From Isoetes taiwanensis (taxonomy: Eukaryota; Streptophyta; Lycopodiopsida; Isoetales; Isoetaceae), in NCBI GenBank assembly GCA_021234155.1, contig JAJEKV010000011.1, positions 16,644,943 to 16,708,942 of the forward strand: DNA of 64,000 bases. The letters are read 5' to 3'. Shown here piece by piece: positions 45,051 to 58,400 of this stretch (position 1 is its first letter; each line of letters opens with the position of its first letter). The translations under genes were made by a program, and so were the position numbers. Under the pieces are notes generated by a model. The model saw only the letters and a program-made list of their open reading frames with translations, was not told the origin of the DNA and did not search any database.

Positions 45051-48000
45051 TTGTTATGGATTGGTATGCAATACATAGGCCTCGTGAATTGGCCGAGTTG
45101 CCTTTTCATTAACATCAATTTGTTCAAAATACTTACCGGGCGTTGAGGGTGTTTGCCAAGCTACAAGCATGACACCGCCTATAGCGAAAGCATTCATAAA
45201 TATATGGGCAGATTTACAAAGAATGTACAATTCCTTTAAGATACATTTGCTGATAGAGACAAAAAAAATATACAAACGTAAAATAATATTTTATTTTATC
45301 GCTAAGTTGAGTACAATGACAAGTTGATTGTTACATGGGTTGATACAAAAAGGGAAGTAGAATACAAAGTGGAAGTTTTAAAGTTTTACCGCATACAAAG
45401 ATAACAAAGAACAAAGAAAACATAACCCAAGAGACCAAGCCTAGGGTCTTGTATGGGCATAGGATTGCGAGCTACCTCGCACAAAACTCTAACGAAATAC
45501 GAGAAGCGGCCTGTGCTTGGACAATCACTGGTTGATATTCACAGCAATATAACGAGAAGATTGGTGCCTTCAGACAGTATAGAAGAGTTGCCAAAGGTGG
45601 CCGCTACGCCTCAAAGCTTCGTGGCTCGCCATATTCCAATAGTCCCTGTGACGCACAAGGTCATCTTCGCATTCTGAAAAGCTCTCTGGGCCCCCTCGAG
45701 GATGCTTAACTTATCTCCAGCCCCTTGTCGTGATCATAGGGTTCTCCCCTCGGTGGCGGGTTCGATCTCATAGCCTTCATCCCACTGGGTATTCACCATA
45801 TCCTCCGCCATAGTCCCCGTTCAGCGGTCCTGATCGCCCTCCAACCATATCGTAATCCTCTCCTCATATACTCCCAAAGGGTCTCTTCTCGCAACATAGT
45901 TGGAATGAATAGAGAACATTTTGTAATTCCACTATATTCCTAAAACTTTAATGCTTGAAGAGGACGTCATAAAAAGAAACAATTCACTTATACTTATCAA
46001 GATGCGATTGTATTTAACAAGTAAATAAGGTACACCATTTTTCAATATGGCTAAAACATTTGCCAATCCAAAAATCTCATAATCACACGCATATATATAC
46101 ATAGCAAAATTGCATAGCACAATTAGTCTAGGAGCTTGTGGTCCCGCCTCTTCATCCGTAGTCCCAGGAGGTGGTGGAGGCTACGTCGCAGCCAGAAGTT
46201 ACTCCTGTGGTCTACCGTGGGCACTCGCAATCGGCGTAACCTCCTGCGATAGGCAATCGCCAATGGGCTGCCGTGGAGGAGCTTCATGCCTATCCAAGGC
46301 GCACATCCCACTCCAAGGCCGCCGTGGCGTAGGATCCCCGCTGCATTTGTGCACATAAGTAAACGGGTGATTTATAGGGAAGCTTCTCGCGGGCTCTACC
46401 AGCTGTAGAGAGAGCACGGAGGGCCCACCATGAAGCTTCAGCCTCTGGCCCGGATCTCGGGCTATGAAAGTGCTGACTGCCCGCCTGCTGGGCCGACAAA
46501 AAGAAACGTGAGGTGGTTACTCAAAGACTCCCTAAGGGTCCTGAGCAAGAAGCCACTTCCTTATCCAAGTCCATGGGGACTTCTTCTTGTTTCCCGTCTC
46601 CTTGTTGCGCGGATTATGATATAAATCCTCTCCTCACTTCATTCAGCCTGAGGGAACTCCTCAACCATATTGATGTTTGGGACGGGAGGTCCCATAGCCG
46701 CGGAAGGCATCCGGTGAAGGCTGGGCGGGTTTTACCCCGTGATCAATGCAAGTCCCGGGCGACGAATAGAGTCTCCTCCTCTCGCCGCTCTTATGGTCTC
46801 CCCGGCGGAACTGAAGTAGCCGCTGCACTTCTGGAGGAAGTCAGTAGAAGCGAAGTCATAAAATCATCCATACGCGATTCGCAAGCTCAGAAGTATATGG
46901 TCTTTGCGCTATGCCGAACCGCCACCATGTGATAGGCCCAGATAACATCGGCCCAAGAGAAGGTAATTTTGCCCTTGCATAGATAACCTAGCGCCGCCTA
47001 ATCCCCGACAAGCCGCAGCCGTTCACGGCTACGTGGTAACTCCTCCGCCAAATTGCTTCCCAACGCCAAAGTCGCCCATACCCATGTGCTCACTGCCATC
47101 CCTCCTAAGACTCTCGCAGCTTGCCCTTTCTACTGGCCAAGGTTTCATCCTCAACGATAACCATGAGGATGGCTAGGGCTTAAAGTAACTTCCCGATATT
47201 GGTTGCCTCTCGATGTTGGACCACCCAAGGTGTATTTACCCCATCTGAAAGCTTCCCCTTCAAGCACATCATAAGTATGGGTGTCCTCGCTTAACATCCG
47301 GCCGGACTATTATCTCCCCGGCTTCAAATACAACTGAGGATCCTCAGAGAAATACACGAGAAGCATCTAAGGAAGTCGAGGAATTCAAGGTGAATCCGAT
47401 GTCAGCCGTGATATTATTTAGGAGGTCTATGCGCTGGCATAGCAAAGGCTGTAACAGTCGGCGGGGACTTATGGGATCCCATTTCTCTCCATCATGGTAC
47501 TGAAGCAAGAAGGTCGGGCGGCAAAATGCATGGCGCTTAGAAGGAGGAGAGAGGAAGAGAAATGTTTGAAATAACTTTAAAAAGTCCCTTTTTAAACCCT
47601 TTTTATTGAGGCCGACAAGATTTTATTTTATATTTAACATAAAAAATTAAGCTTTTTAATTCAAAGTTTTATTAAATATTATAAGAAAATATTTACAATA
47701 AGTGAGTCTCAAGAAGATGCTAAGGATGCTCCCCGTATCTCAAAGGGCGAGGCCAAATCTCTAGTATTATGGTGACCCTCTTGCGCGGATCGTTAAAAGA
47801 TTGGCTGCCACTAAAAGTGCTACCTGGGCAGGCTTCAGCAGCTTCTGCGCTAGGTTGCAAAAGGTTTGGAAACGGAGATCGTCTTGGAATCAAGCAGCAT
47901 CTCCTGCACTCAACCTTGGAAGGGTAGCTTTCCCTAATCGTAAGCTCAGAGATCTTCCGAACTTGGCGGATTTCCCCAAGGCCACGGTACCGGCCTGCAC

Positions 48001-49660
48001 TGCGAGGCTTCCTATGCCCGGCCAGCAGCGGCCCAGCCGATGGTGGTGGCACCGCTTTAGCCCCAAATGTACCTGGCTCCGAGCTATCCACCTGGCCAAG
48101 CCGCCCGGACGGGCCACTTCTTGCCAAAGCCCCATACCCTTAATTTCTTGTAATCGATTGCCGCCTTATGGGCTAGGACCTTCCTCCGATGCAATAGTCT
48201 GATGCGCCGGGTTTGGGCCCGCCCACTCCCGTGACAAGGCTCCTCCATCCCTGGTCCTCACTGGTCTTGCCGTCCCGGGCCTCCTCCTGCTCAAGCTTCT
48301 CCCTGCTCCTCCTGTGGCCTCCCTCGTGATCTTCTCGATCTCGAAGCAAAAGTCACGCGGCACTGCCGACAGTCTTGGCGGGTACCGCGGTGGCTCAAGC
48401 AGGACCCATGTCTATCTCAATGGTTGTCGATAGTTCGCTTTCGATATCGGGATTTTCTCCCCATTCAAAACTGCTGGACCCTCATGCCAGCCGTATAAAC
48501 CTCATGGTTTCTACTCATCACGACGCAAAGCCGCCCCAGGTACCCGTGACTCCTTTCCCTGGGCTGCCGTGATTTGCCCGGGCCACTTTAAGTGATCATC
48601 TTCCCCGCCAAACTCCTACACGGGTCGCCTTCCTCGGCCTCTAATATCTTCCTCCTCCTGTGATGGCCTTCCTGCTCCTGAGGTGTCGCTGCTCAACAAT
48701 AGTGTAGGAGAGTCAAGGTTCAGCCGATCAAGAATGGCTCGAGAAGTGATAGATAGGATATAACCTATCGTTGTTCTGAAACTCAAGTACTGCTCATCCT
48801 AACAATATATCAATGAAGGCTGGCTCAGAAGCTATGTGCTTGGCAATCATGAAGTAGGGATCTCCACGATGCTCAAGGTAGATGGATCCGGCGCCTTTTG
48901 GTGATGGCCATAGCGGCGCATGCGGGAAGAAGGCAGATAGTGAGGCCGGGCCAAGGAGATGCAAGTAAAGGGGCGCTTAGGATTCGCAAGGCACAAGGGC
49001 GAAGAACATGTCAAACTGTATGATGTATGATGGCGCTCAGGCGGGGTTTGAGGCGCTGAAGGCAAAAGTACCGACAAGAAACGTTTGTTAAACGACCAAT
49101 TAACTTTTTAAAATTTCAAATTTTTTTTACTAATCTCAAAATTTATTATTAAAATAATTATACGGGCGGAATACGCTACGAGCATACTGGGCCGCGCCGC
49201 TGCATTATACTGCTTTCCTCGCCGACTGGAGTCAGCAAAAGCAAGCGCTCGAAGTTGATTCGGTTTTGCCCAAGGCGGACTGGTTTGATTATCGGGTACC
49301 GACAGCATTTCCAAATTTCTATCATGACTACAAAGGCCAAAAGGCAAGCGCTCGAAAGTTGGTTTTTTGGCCTGCTCCTTGACCACTTTTCTTCAGAGCT
49401 TCCATCACTTAAGGTAATTCGAAAGTACAATGGAACCACCCTCTTTCGCTATTTGAGCTTACCGCATCATACTTGCTAGGCTTTCCACCCACCTCCAGCC
49501 CCATCCTCTTTTAAAGCTACTATTTCTTAATTTAACCCTAACACCAGCCAAACATCAAAGGAGGACTAATAACACATTGACTTAGCCTCCCTCCTAACTA
49601 TCATCGCGGTTAATGAGTTATGTTTGCTGAAGAAGGCGGGATTTTGCTAAATCAAATCAC
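45051..49660 (-). other. Element 1 long leader between 5' LTR and gag
   Basis: About 4.6 kb separates the primer-binding-site motif from readable gag. It mixes AT-rich (45,180-46,120; 47,570-47,710) and GC-rich (46,130-47,560; 47,720-49,080) stretches. Open frames are present on both strands (for example 47720-48127 minus, 46513-46932 plus) but none is recognisable. It may be leader sequence, unreadable gag, or another nested element whose ends I could not find. Confidence 0.4.
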
Positions 49661-49672
49661 GGCTCGATACCA
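49661..49672 (-). other. Element 1 primer-binding-site-like motif
   Basis: Minus strand TGGTATCGAGCC lies 2-3 nt inside the 5' LTR end. It resembles TGGTATCAGAGC, complementary to the 3' end of initiator tRNA-Met, with one A missing. Element 2 has the same shortened form. Confidence 0.65.
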
Positions 49673-49674
49673 CC

Positions 49675-51267
49675 GCGGACGCCCTGTATATACGCACCTC
49701 GCCGTATATACGCGACTTTTCCTCCCATGGCGTATCATCTCACCATGAGCAGGCTCCGTCTGCTTCGGTCATCTATGAAATGATGCCCGAAAGAAGACAA
49801 TGGCAATATTCGCCCACGCCTTCAATGGGACTGGCGTCGCTGAAGCGGAATACAAGGGTTAGTACACAGCACAAATATATAAATGCCACCATCAATGTAA
49901 GGGTGGCGATCCATCCAAATACCAATGTCATAGAATATGCATCTAAACCTAAGAAAACGCCTAAACCCCGTGTTCTATCCCGGCCAGACTCCAATGAGGA
50001 TCGACTCACTACCGGCCTCATGAGATCGCCAGACCGAAGTCTTGCATGGTTGGCTGGCATAGAGAATGGCTAGGGTTGTCCACTCCATCCGCTCTCCCAG
50101 GTACACTTTGCGTATGGGTTACCCATGCTATGGCTTTGCTATAGCCTTCCGGAGACGCAAGCTCACCCCTCCGAGCCTACCTGCCCATGACCGGGTCCGA
50201 TGAGGCAGTCGGGAAGCGCCCCTCTGTAATCACAAGGGTTCCATGGGCGGTGAGCTAGGAGAATACGCGTCGCATCACACCCCCGCGATCCGCATCTCTA
50301 ATTTACTCACAATTCCCTAAATCTACTCAGTGCAAGGTGCCCCATACGTCACACCTCTACACCTGTGGGAGTGTCAGACTCTCCATACCCCCACGCGGAC
50401 CGCCATCGCCTAGCCCACCGTGAGGAGTCCCAGAGCCTTGTATGTTCGCAAGTGTGACCACCCCACTTCACCACCGTGTTCCTTTGTCTCGTGCTAAGCC
50501 GCACCATAGCATCTAGGACCCGCAGGCTCTTGTGCACAAAGCCGCAATTAATGGGACTCTACAGGCTTATCTAGGAGCATACTACAATACACCTGCCTGC
50601 AGGCTCTCACCCCCGTAATCCCCCCATTTCCGTAGAGTAAGATTAAACAAAGAACTAAATAATCCATCCTTTCAGAGTAAGAACTAATCTAATATAAAGA
50701 GAACTTACTTGTACAAACAAGGGTTAGTTTCTATGATTGAAACACAAAGAGAATGTGAGAAACGGGCACAAACTTGGCCTAATAGGGCTTATCTAGAATT
50801 ACTTCCGCTATCCTAGCCACCTACCTGAATTCCCCGGGCCGACTCATACCATGGGGTGCCCCATCTGAGTTGAGGGTTCAGCCTTTTGCTTCATGTGGTC
50901 ACTTGGTATGGTGGTCGATGGGTATGATGGCGCTCACCGCTTCCTTCTTAGCCGTAATCTGAGGGAGCACACAGGATAGGGTCGTGGTGGTGCCTTCTAA
51001 CCTCAAAACCCCATGTCCAATCGACAAGTGTGTATGCTTCTTCCCAAACAAGTAATTAGCCTAATTAATCCTATTTAATCTTAATTTCCTAAGTTATAGG
51101 TTATTATCTTTACTGTGTTAAATTAGCATAGCTAATTTAACTGGCTTTTAGAGTAACCCCTGTTACAATTAAGTTCCCATACCCCATGGTGGTGGCGCAG
51201 CGTGTATTTGTACGCGTTCTCAGATAAAATAATGCGACGAGACCATATAAATACATGGAACGCCACA
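49675..51267 (-). repeat. Element 1 5' LTR
   Basis: It matches 26534-28182 throughout but is about 56 bp shorter. The inner end is damaged (cggacgccc for tgtgacgctccc), while the outer end reads ggaacgccaca. Differences from the 3' LTR are clustered at G/C-rich places. Confidence 0.85.
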
Positions 51268-51271
51268 GGCT

Positions 51272-51381
51272 CGCTAGGGATCTTATATTTGGGACATCAT
51301 AGATGTCCGCGACTCGCCTATGTCCTCAATCCATGCACTGGCCCGGTGACTCAGCCTATGTCCGTGATTCATTGTACTTGA
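51272..51381 (+). pseudogene. LINE polyprotein, 3' part after the element 1 insertion
   Basis: If one copy of the flanking repeat (ggct) is dropped, the frame broken at 26,533 continues here for 36 more codons to a TGA at 51379-51381, with no stop between. That continuity is the main evidence; the short peptide itself (LGILYLGHHRCP and so on) has no independent domain match. Downstream, AT-rich 3' UTR-like sequence follows without a clear poly-A. Confidence 0.6.
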
Positions 51382-52600
51382 TACCTTTCCTATTTAAAAC
51401 ATTATAGGGCGAGGTTTTTTAATCCTAGTGCATTAAGCTTGATGTATCTCGGTTCGGCCCCTATAGGCCAATTGGTCTCCGCCGATGATAAAAACTCTCA
51501 ATTCACCTCAATCTTACCCTCCGCACTATCGTGTTTCATACTTCAAAATTGTCAACTGCCATGGTCGCTATATAATAGCCACATCTTTGCCATAGAATAT
51601 CTTATTTGTGAAAGTTTTCATAATTAATTCTTAAACAAAAAGAAAAAATGAATGACCAATTATCAACAACAAAATAACAAAAACATAGACACATTCAATA
51701 AAGTCTCAAATGAATTCAAGATCCCAAAGCATGATCGCCTTCTTATAGGAGTGATTCACAGCGAATTGGCAGCTGTTCCAAACCCAAATTAACACTCTCC
51801 AACCAATTTGACTTACTTCCTCATGAATCGAGCCCACTCTATAGCTTTCAAAATCGTGTTCAAGTATTTAATACTTTCCTTCCTATAGTGGCAATTGGCA
51901 CCTCTAAGTCCAAATCTACTCTTTAGGCAATTTTGGTTCTAATTTGGGCATGTACAATTTACTATTTTGTTTGCCGTGAGGACTCTCAATCGATCAATCC
52001 CTTTCAAAACCACTTCCTGCAGGCACAAATCAAGCCTCCGTCGCATTTTGATCAAAATCGCCCTTATCTAGGGTCAACTGACCTTTCAATCAGATAGCTT
52101 TCCTCAATTCTTATATGCCGTATACGTACGTAATACCTCTTTTTCAGAAGACTCAGAGTAAAAGAAATTGATTCAAGAGACCCAAGGATCTTAGATCAGT
52201 ATATAAGCAGAATTCAATTTTGGCGCATTCCCATAAAGACTCATGCTTTTCTTCCTTCCAAGCAATTAAACCATAGCCCAAAAAGCTTGCTACGTAAATA
52301 CTACTACGAAGCTTGTCCCTTGACCCTCTTTGTCAACTCAATCCACAAAGATGTTTGAATCTAATCACGTTCTAATGAAATCACAAATGGATCAGCTTAA
52401 AATACAAAGAGGAAGATCAAGGCAGCCTCTTCAAGCTCTTGTCTCCTCATACCCATAAACCTCCCAAACCCTCTCTTGCAAAATTAGTTACGCTTCCTAA
52501 ATCCCTCTTCAAAAGTTCCCTTTGTAACCTGCTGTTTACATGGATATATGCCATGTATATATTCTACGACGATAAAATGCATTACAAAATATTGTACAAT
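51382..52600. other. No recognisable gene
   Basis: Possible 3' UTR of the split LINE up to about 51,650 (an A-rich aaacaaaaagaaaaaatg lies near 51,635). Beyond it is AT-rich sequence. Nothing further identified. Confidence 0.4.
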
Positions 52601-55400
52601 TGTTGGCCCCGCTTAGGACCACATATATAATCACTCTAATTAAAAGTTCAATTTTTTTTTGCCTTTATGCTCCCATCGGTCTCAAGGGTGCTCTCGCAAG
52701 CTTAGTTAATCCAATGCATTCATCGGGCCTTTGGTAGCTGCAAAGAGAAGCTACTTTCTCGCAATCTCCTTCTTCATCCAAGCAACTTCTTAGAACGCCC
52801 TATGAGATTCCTTTTGGGTAAAATTCATGGCAATGGTAATGCAATGGCAAAGAAAATTCATGGCTTCTTACATGAGGACCTTTTGCTTGCAAATGACCCC
52901 ATTGGCCATCACTTGAACCAATAGAATCTCTTCCACAAAATTCCAAATAGAAAATTTTCAAAATGCTTAATAACATGTCACTCTATAGTATTAACAGGAG
53001 TACAATACTATTAGAGACTAAAATGAATGAATCAACCTTTAAACTTATTATTTATTGAGACATTTATGGAAGTTTCTAATACCTAGGTCCTCGGGGTGCT
53101 TTTTTGGGTAGTTTTACACTCCCTAAAAAGTACTTTAGATGGTACACCCTAGCATGCTTCCACCCCAGCTCCTTAGCTTGGCAGCCAGCATCAACATTTT
53201 AGTGAGCACTCCCCCACGCACTATGAAGAGGTAGGGAACCATTAATCAGCCCCCATGGAAAAATCACCGGGAGCCATTAATCGTGACACAAGAAGATGCA
53301 TTTGCTGAGACTCATGATAAGCTAATGTCGGTGGGTGGATGCCAATGCGAAGTCAAAATTTCTCAAGGAAGGACCAGAGAATACGTGTAAGCACGCTTAA
53401 AGTCAAGCCTAAGAAGAATATAGTTTTGATTGGTCACTTTGTTCGAAAGTGAAGAGTCTCTACTTGTACCGCGTGAGTGCTCAGGAATGAATCCTTTAGG
53501 CAGAAGGCCGACCGGGCAAGTGTTAATATTGCTCAAGGTGTACAACCACCCCTCCTGTAAATAATTTTGGCCACTAACTTATACATGGTAGTGGTCGTGA
53601 AATAGGTCTCCATTCATTAATCTTATAGGAGCATCATTTTTAGTGTGGATTAAAAAAATTTACAATTCAACATTAAAGGTGTGGGATAGAGAAACTGAAA
53701 GCAAATTCACACTCCTTAAAGGAATTGGACGCATGCCATCCTTCATGATGGGCCGTAATTCTAAACAAAGTGCACCTTGACTACCACAAATGTTGATCTG
53801 GCTTTCACAATCCCACGCCCGTGATCGTATGTTGGTGTGCTCTCAAGTATCTCTATTTCGCTTACGCCATTCATGATTGAGGGGTATATGATTTTGAGAT
53901 GTCAAGTTTGCCTAAGCATATCGAGCTCTATACCTAGCCACTAAGGTTTTAGAATATGAAACACGTGGAGCTCCTAACCTCACCAAAATAACTCAATGCC
54001 CTAATAAGACTACTTTAACCAATCTAACCAAAGGAGCTAACGCGGACTTACTTTTTTTTATCTTAAATCTATGTTTTTTATAATAACCCGCTGAATTGTT
54101 TTAGGATATGATCTATGTTTTCGCTAAAACTATATCCATATCAAATCCCCCTCGAACCCTACAAGTTATTTTGCTATATACTGTGCCGAACCATTTGAAT
54201 TTAATTTTCTCATGTTACTTTTCTTTCCAAAGATCTCAAAGTTGTCGTGAGATCAAAGTATCTCTCAATCCATTTGTCATTCATTTTTTTACCAGATCCC
54301 CAATCATATCAAATGCCGCTGAATATTGACCTCTATCATTTTCTTCTATATAATTTTGATCTAGATTTCCAATTGCTTTTCCTTCTAGTATAGCATCATC
54401 CTGGGATTAGTCTCCAACCGAGACCTTTGCTTCCTTAACTGGCTCAAGAAGACTCGCTTGGAGGCCTTTTAGTCAAGCAAATCTCTACCCCAATATTTGA
54501 CCTAGTTTCTAACTTTTTTCGCCTTATCATTGGTAAGTTTCTATGGATTGAAGTTGACCTATTTGGTAATGAAACATACATTTGTAACAGTGATATATTA
54601 TAGATGTTCTTCCTCTTTGTTTTCGTGCATCTTCTGCATCAAGAAAATGAGGTTGATGGTCAAATATTGTACTCAGCTATGTCTCCAAAGGGACACACTA
54701 TTTTTCAACCACTTGCTGAAGTGTTGTGAATATAAAACTGCCTAACATACGAGGTTCTTCCGTCCCTTCTCTTTGTTACTCCTAGAGAATTTGGTATTGA
54801 AAGAGGGGACATATACAAGATCCTAGTTATTCATCCAATTATTCCAGGTATAACTTTCATTCCTAGATATATTGATTTTGTTGTCCAACTTCATGTCATA
54901 GTAAGGCGTGAGGTTTAGATCCCTCTCCAAATTACCCAATTGTCAATTTTATTATAAAGACATCCAATTATCAATCTCTAGCCTCATAGCCTCTCATAAG
55001 GGTCGTAAGGAAACATACCACAAATTGTTGAGAATAGCACAAATCCATCTATTGCAATATATAAGAGTTAATCATTCTGATGGCTTAAAGGTAGCAAGGC
55101 CACTCTTTTCTAAGCAATTTGCGTGAATATAGCAAAAGAAGGCATCCCAGCTCTAATCCACTCTCCTAGATTAAGTGTACTCAAAAACAAGAAGTTTATG
55201 CTCTTGATCATGATGATATCACTTTTAAAACTCTCTAGCGTAGTTGGGTGAATTTCCCATAGCATGAGTGAAGAGGGCTGGCCAGCTGCCGCCTTTAGTT
55301 GCTTCAAGTGGATTCATGTTCCACATTCTAAGTGGACCCAGAGTTCAATGATCCTAGTCTAACTCTGCGGCTTGTTTCTGGCTTAGAGCAAATATACATA
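52600..55400 (-). pseudogene. Heavily broken LINE (endonuclease and RT traces)
   Basis: Reading right to left on the minus strand, 55,330-55,020 gives LKQLKAAAGQ, LWEIHPTT, then across frames RVAL-LP and NRWICAIL, which resemble an AP-type LINE endonuclease. 53,650-53,370 gives YKLVAKII, PKGFIP and NQNYILLRLDFKRAY, matching the RT block that ends LDFxKAYD. 53,290-53,230 gives a weak VTINGS and GLINGSLPL trace of the next RT block. No catalytic xxDD was found. Frames change every few tens of bases, so this is my composite reading. The LDFKRAY block is the best-supported part. Confidence 0.5.
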
Positions 55401-58400
55401 TCGAATTGAATCACCTAGGGGTTTGTACTTAATATAAAGCTTGAACTATAGCAGTATGCATCAGATACCTTTGCCAGATACTTTGACTGCATCCCCTCTA
55501 TTTTTGAGTTCCTTTTATTTTTAATGTTTTTGTATACTGCCATCTCTTATTGGCCAAAGCAACTTTTTTCCTACATTTTGTGCCTTCGGGATCCTCCTAG
55601 CACTCAAGTATTATTTGACCTCCGTAAGTAGAGCCACATAGTGTCCGTGGGTGGTGGTGGGTGATATGGTGGTAATGGTCGCGGTGGAGCAAGAGAAGAG
55701 GCTGTTACCCAAGTATCTGGCGTTAGCCCGAGAACTGATTTTTGTTAATCCGGCGGTTAAAGGTCATACGGCCAAATGAGGGGTCAAGACTTAAAATAAT
55801 GACTCTAAAGCCTTTATAAATCCCTTTCTATTATAAAATTAGCTATTTTAAAATAAAAGGGCCATGACTCTTATCTCAAGTATGTGTAAAGGGTGTGGTT
55901 TTATTATCCGGGGAAGTGGACATCACCATCAATTCTTGACTCCGACATCTCTGGCATAAGACCTGTAGCTACAAGGACCGGCCGATACTCGCCAGTAATT
56001 TCAATACTAGCTAATTTCTATACTCTAATTCTATCCCGTGGAAATACTTTCTCGAGATAATCCTTTTCCACGTAGCTCTTTTGGCGAGAGTTGGATAGAG
56101 ACTTATCACTTTTCATGGAAGAACCCCATTCCTAAGCCTATCCTCTAACATTACTTCTTCTTTAAATTCATGAGTTCTAGTGTTTAATTGATTTCATCTT
56201 AAGCTTCATTTCTTCCAAAAATCTTTCTCTCTCGATAATCTCTTGCCTTAACAACCTCGTACCTACACGAACATCCTCGTGAACCTAGAGAGAGAGCACC
56301 CAGACGGCCCACGCGAAGACGCTGGAGGACAAATCCCAGTAATTAAAGAAATCTATGAATAAAACTAGAAACGTTTTAAAATATTCTCATATTCTAGTTG
56401 TATAAGTATTATTATGAATATAAATGGTAATCTCAATTATGTTCACGTGGTATATTTTTGTCTCCACAATTATATCATCGTCAAATCAATGCACCACAAA
56501 ACAACGAACGAATCATCGTAATATAATCTAATGTATGCCTAGAGTACCTAGAAATGTTGAACAACAAGACATCATGACCAAGAGCCGTGACTCGCTTCAC
56601 AAGAAACCTACGCCAAGAGTTTGATGTCAGAATAATTTAAGAAGAGCTATCACGTATTCGATCCGGATATCCATGAGAGGTGCGGCCGCCGTAGGCGCTA
56701 GTCAGGGGTAAGATCGTAATGTACTTACTGCTTCTCGTAAAACACACGTACGTAACAATGCTTAAAGGAAGAAAAAGCCGAGAAGAAGGTCCCTAGCTCT
56801 ACCCTCCACTTCTGTTCGCATCGAATTCTGGGACGTAAGAGCGAGGCATGTGATCACCAGACGCACTCCAAACCGTATAGGGGGGCAATAATCACTATCG
56901 GGGAAGAAGGTTGACTCAACGCTTAGCAAATGTCCTGAAAGCAAGAAAGTTTGCGCCTCCTCGTGAGAGACACCGTGATCCTAATGGAAGCTACATGGCT
57001 TGATGAAATGAGGGAATACCTGTGACGCTTATAGTACAGCGACAGACAAAGGCAGAGAAGCTACAACAACCTCAAGGGAGCGTAAACAGACTTGGTAGAA
57101 GAGCCACGCCAAGGCACATGGGATCATGGTGGACAAATGGTGCCTGTAAAGTTTGCTAAGGCATCTGCCATTATAGCTGGCGAGATACAAGCGCCGCCAT
57201 GATGCGCCAGCTTTACCTGACAGTGCATTATGACTAAGGCCTCTAAGGTGGCCGGGGCTGAGTGAGGCGCTGGAGGGCTATATAGGCGCTTGAACAGAAA
57301 CCGAAGTTAGTAAGAGCAATCAACCCTAGGACTGTGATCGCATGTAATCCAAAGCAAGCCAGTTTGCAAGTGGACTCCGACCTCAAGAGAATGCACCAAG
57401 GCAAAGAATATTACCATGACAAGGGTAAGGGCACGGGAACCTATAGCCCAAGAGCGAGCCCAAAGAGCAAGCAAGCTCGCATAATGCTACACTACGAAGC
57501 AGGTACGCAAACTCCGCAAGGTACGCAAGGTGACCTTCAAAGAGCAAGGGATCCAACTATTCCGTCATTGAGGCAGCTTTTTGCAATCCATTCCCAAAGA
57601 GAAGAAGCAGAAGTGCATAGAGGCCGGCCGTGTTTTAGGTGTTTCCAACTGTGGTATAGGACAAAACAACCCGCCTTTGATGATGAACGCAAAGATTAGC
57701 GCGTAGAGATGGATGGGAGACACTAACCAAGACATCTATCGGCATGCACCTGACTACATTCATAGTGAGTGCCATTATTTTGCACGCATTGATAATTTAG
57801 GAACGCAAAGCCGCGACCAAGTAATTCCGCCAACCTGAAAGACAAGGATGGTGACCATAGTCGAAGGCTACCGGACTTTGCTATTTGAGATATTTCGCAT
57901 AGTTGACTTACTCTAAGATTATTATTGTTTTGCTATAAGATTTTGCATTGTATCAATTTTGATATCGTGAGCTCTCTGATCCTCAAACTCAACGCCTTGG
58001 ATATGTCTACTAATCATGGCATGCCTGGACAAGAATACAACTGTGTTATTAGCAATGCCGCCCATATTCCTACCTCTTTCAATCATGCGTAACGCCAAAG
58101 ATAAATTGAGTATTCGTGTTTAGCCTATAAATTTCTACTCAAACTTCAGGTAAACCAATGCAAAGATGACCGCATAGTCTCAAGTAAAAGACGTGTAACA
58201 ATATACAACAATCTTCCATTGCATCATCATGCAAATGGTTGGAAAAGTTATAGGTTTACCTACCTTTTGGTGAAAAGAGAAATCCTACTTACGCTTTTTG
58301 GATTTATCTCACATGGGAAAGCTACTTCAAATTGTAGTAAAAGTTTTCACATAAAAACAAAAGCTTCAAGCCATGGATAACACTGATATTGACTAGATTT

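Larger units (their letters stand above)
26534..51267 (-). mobile_element. Ty3/gypsy chromodomain retrotransposon, element 1 (interrupted by element 2)
   Basis: A full-length minus-strand LTR retrotransposon of about 13 kb once the nested element is excluded. The 5' LTR is at the right (about 49675-51267) and the 3' LTR at the left (26534-28182). The primer-binding-site-like motif is at 49661-49672 and the polypurine tract at 28183-28195. Reading right to left, gag, zinc knuckle, protease, RT, RNase H, integrase and chromodomain are recognisable, the order of Ty3/gypsy chromoviruses. The flanks share ggct (gggct at 26529-26533; ggctc from 51268), a near-complete 5-bp target-site repeat. Every domain carries frameshifts, so it is not active as written, though some shifts are probably sequence errors. 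Confidence 0.85.

Noticed and set aside
57334-57699. 121-codon plus-strand frame
   Set aside because: No recognisable domain and doubtful sequence quality; not supportable as a gene.
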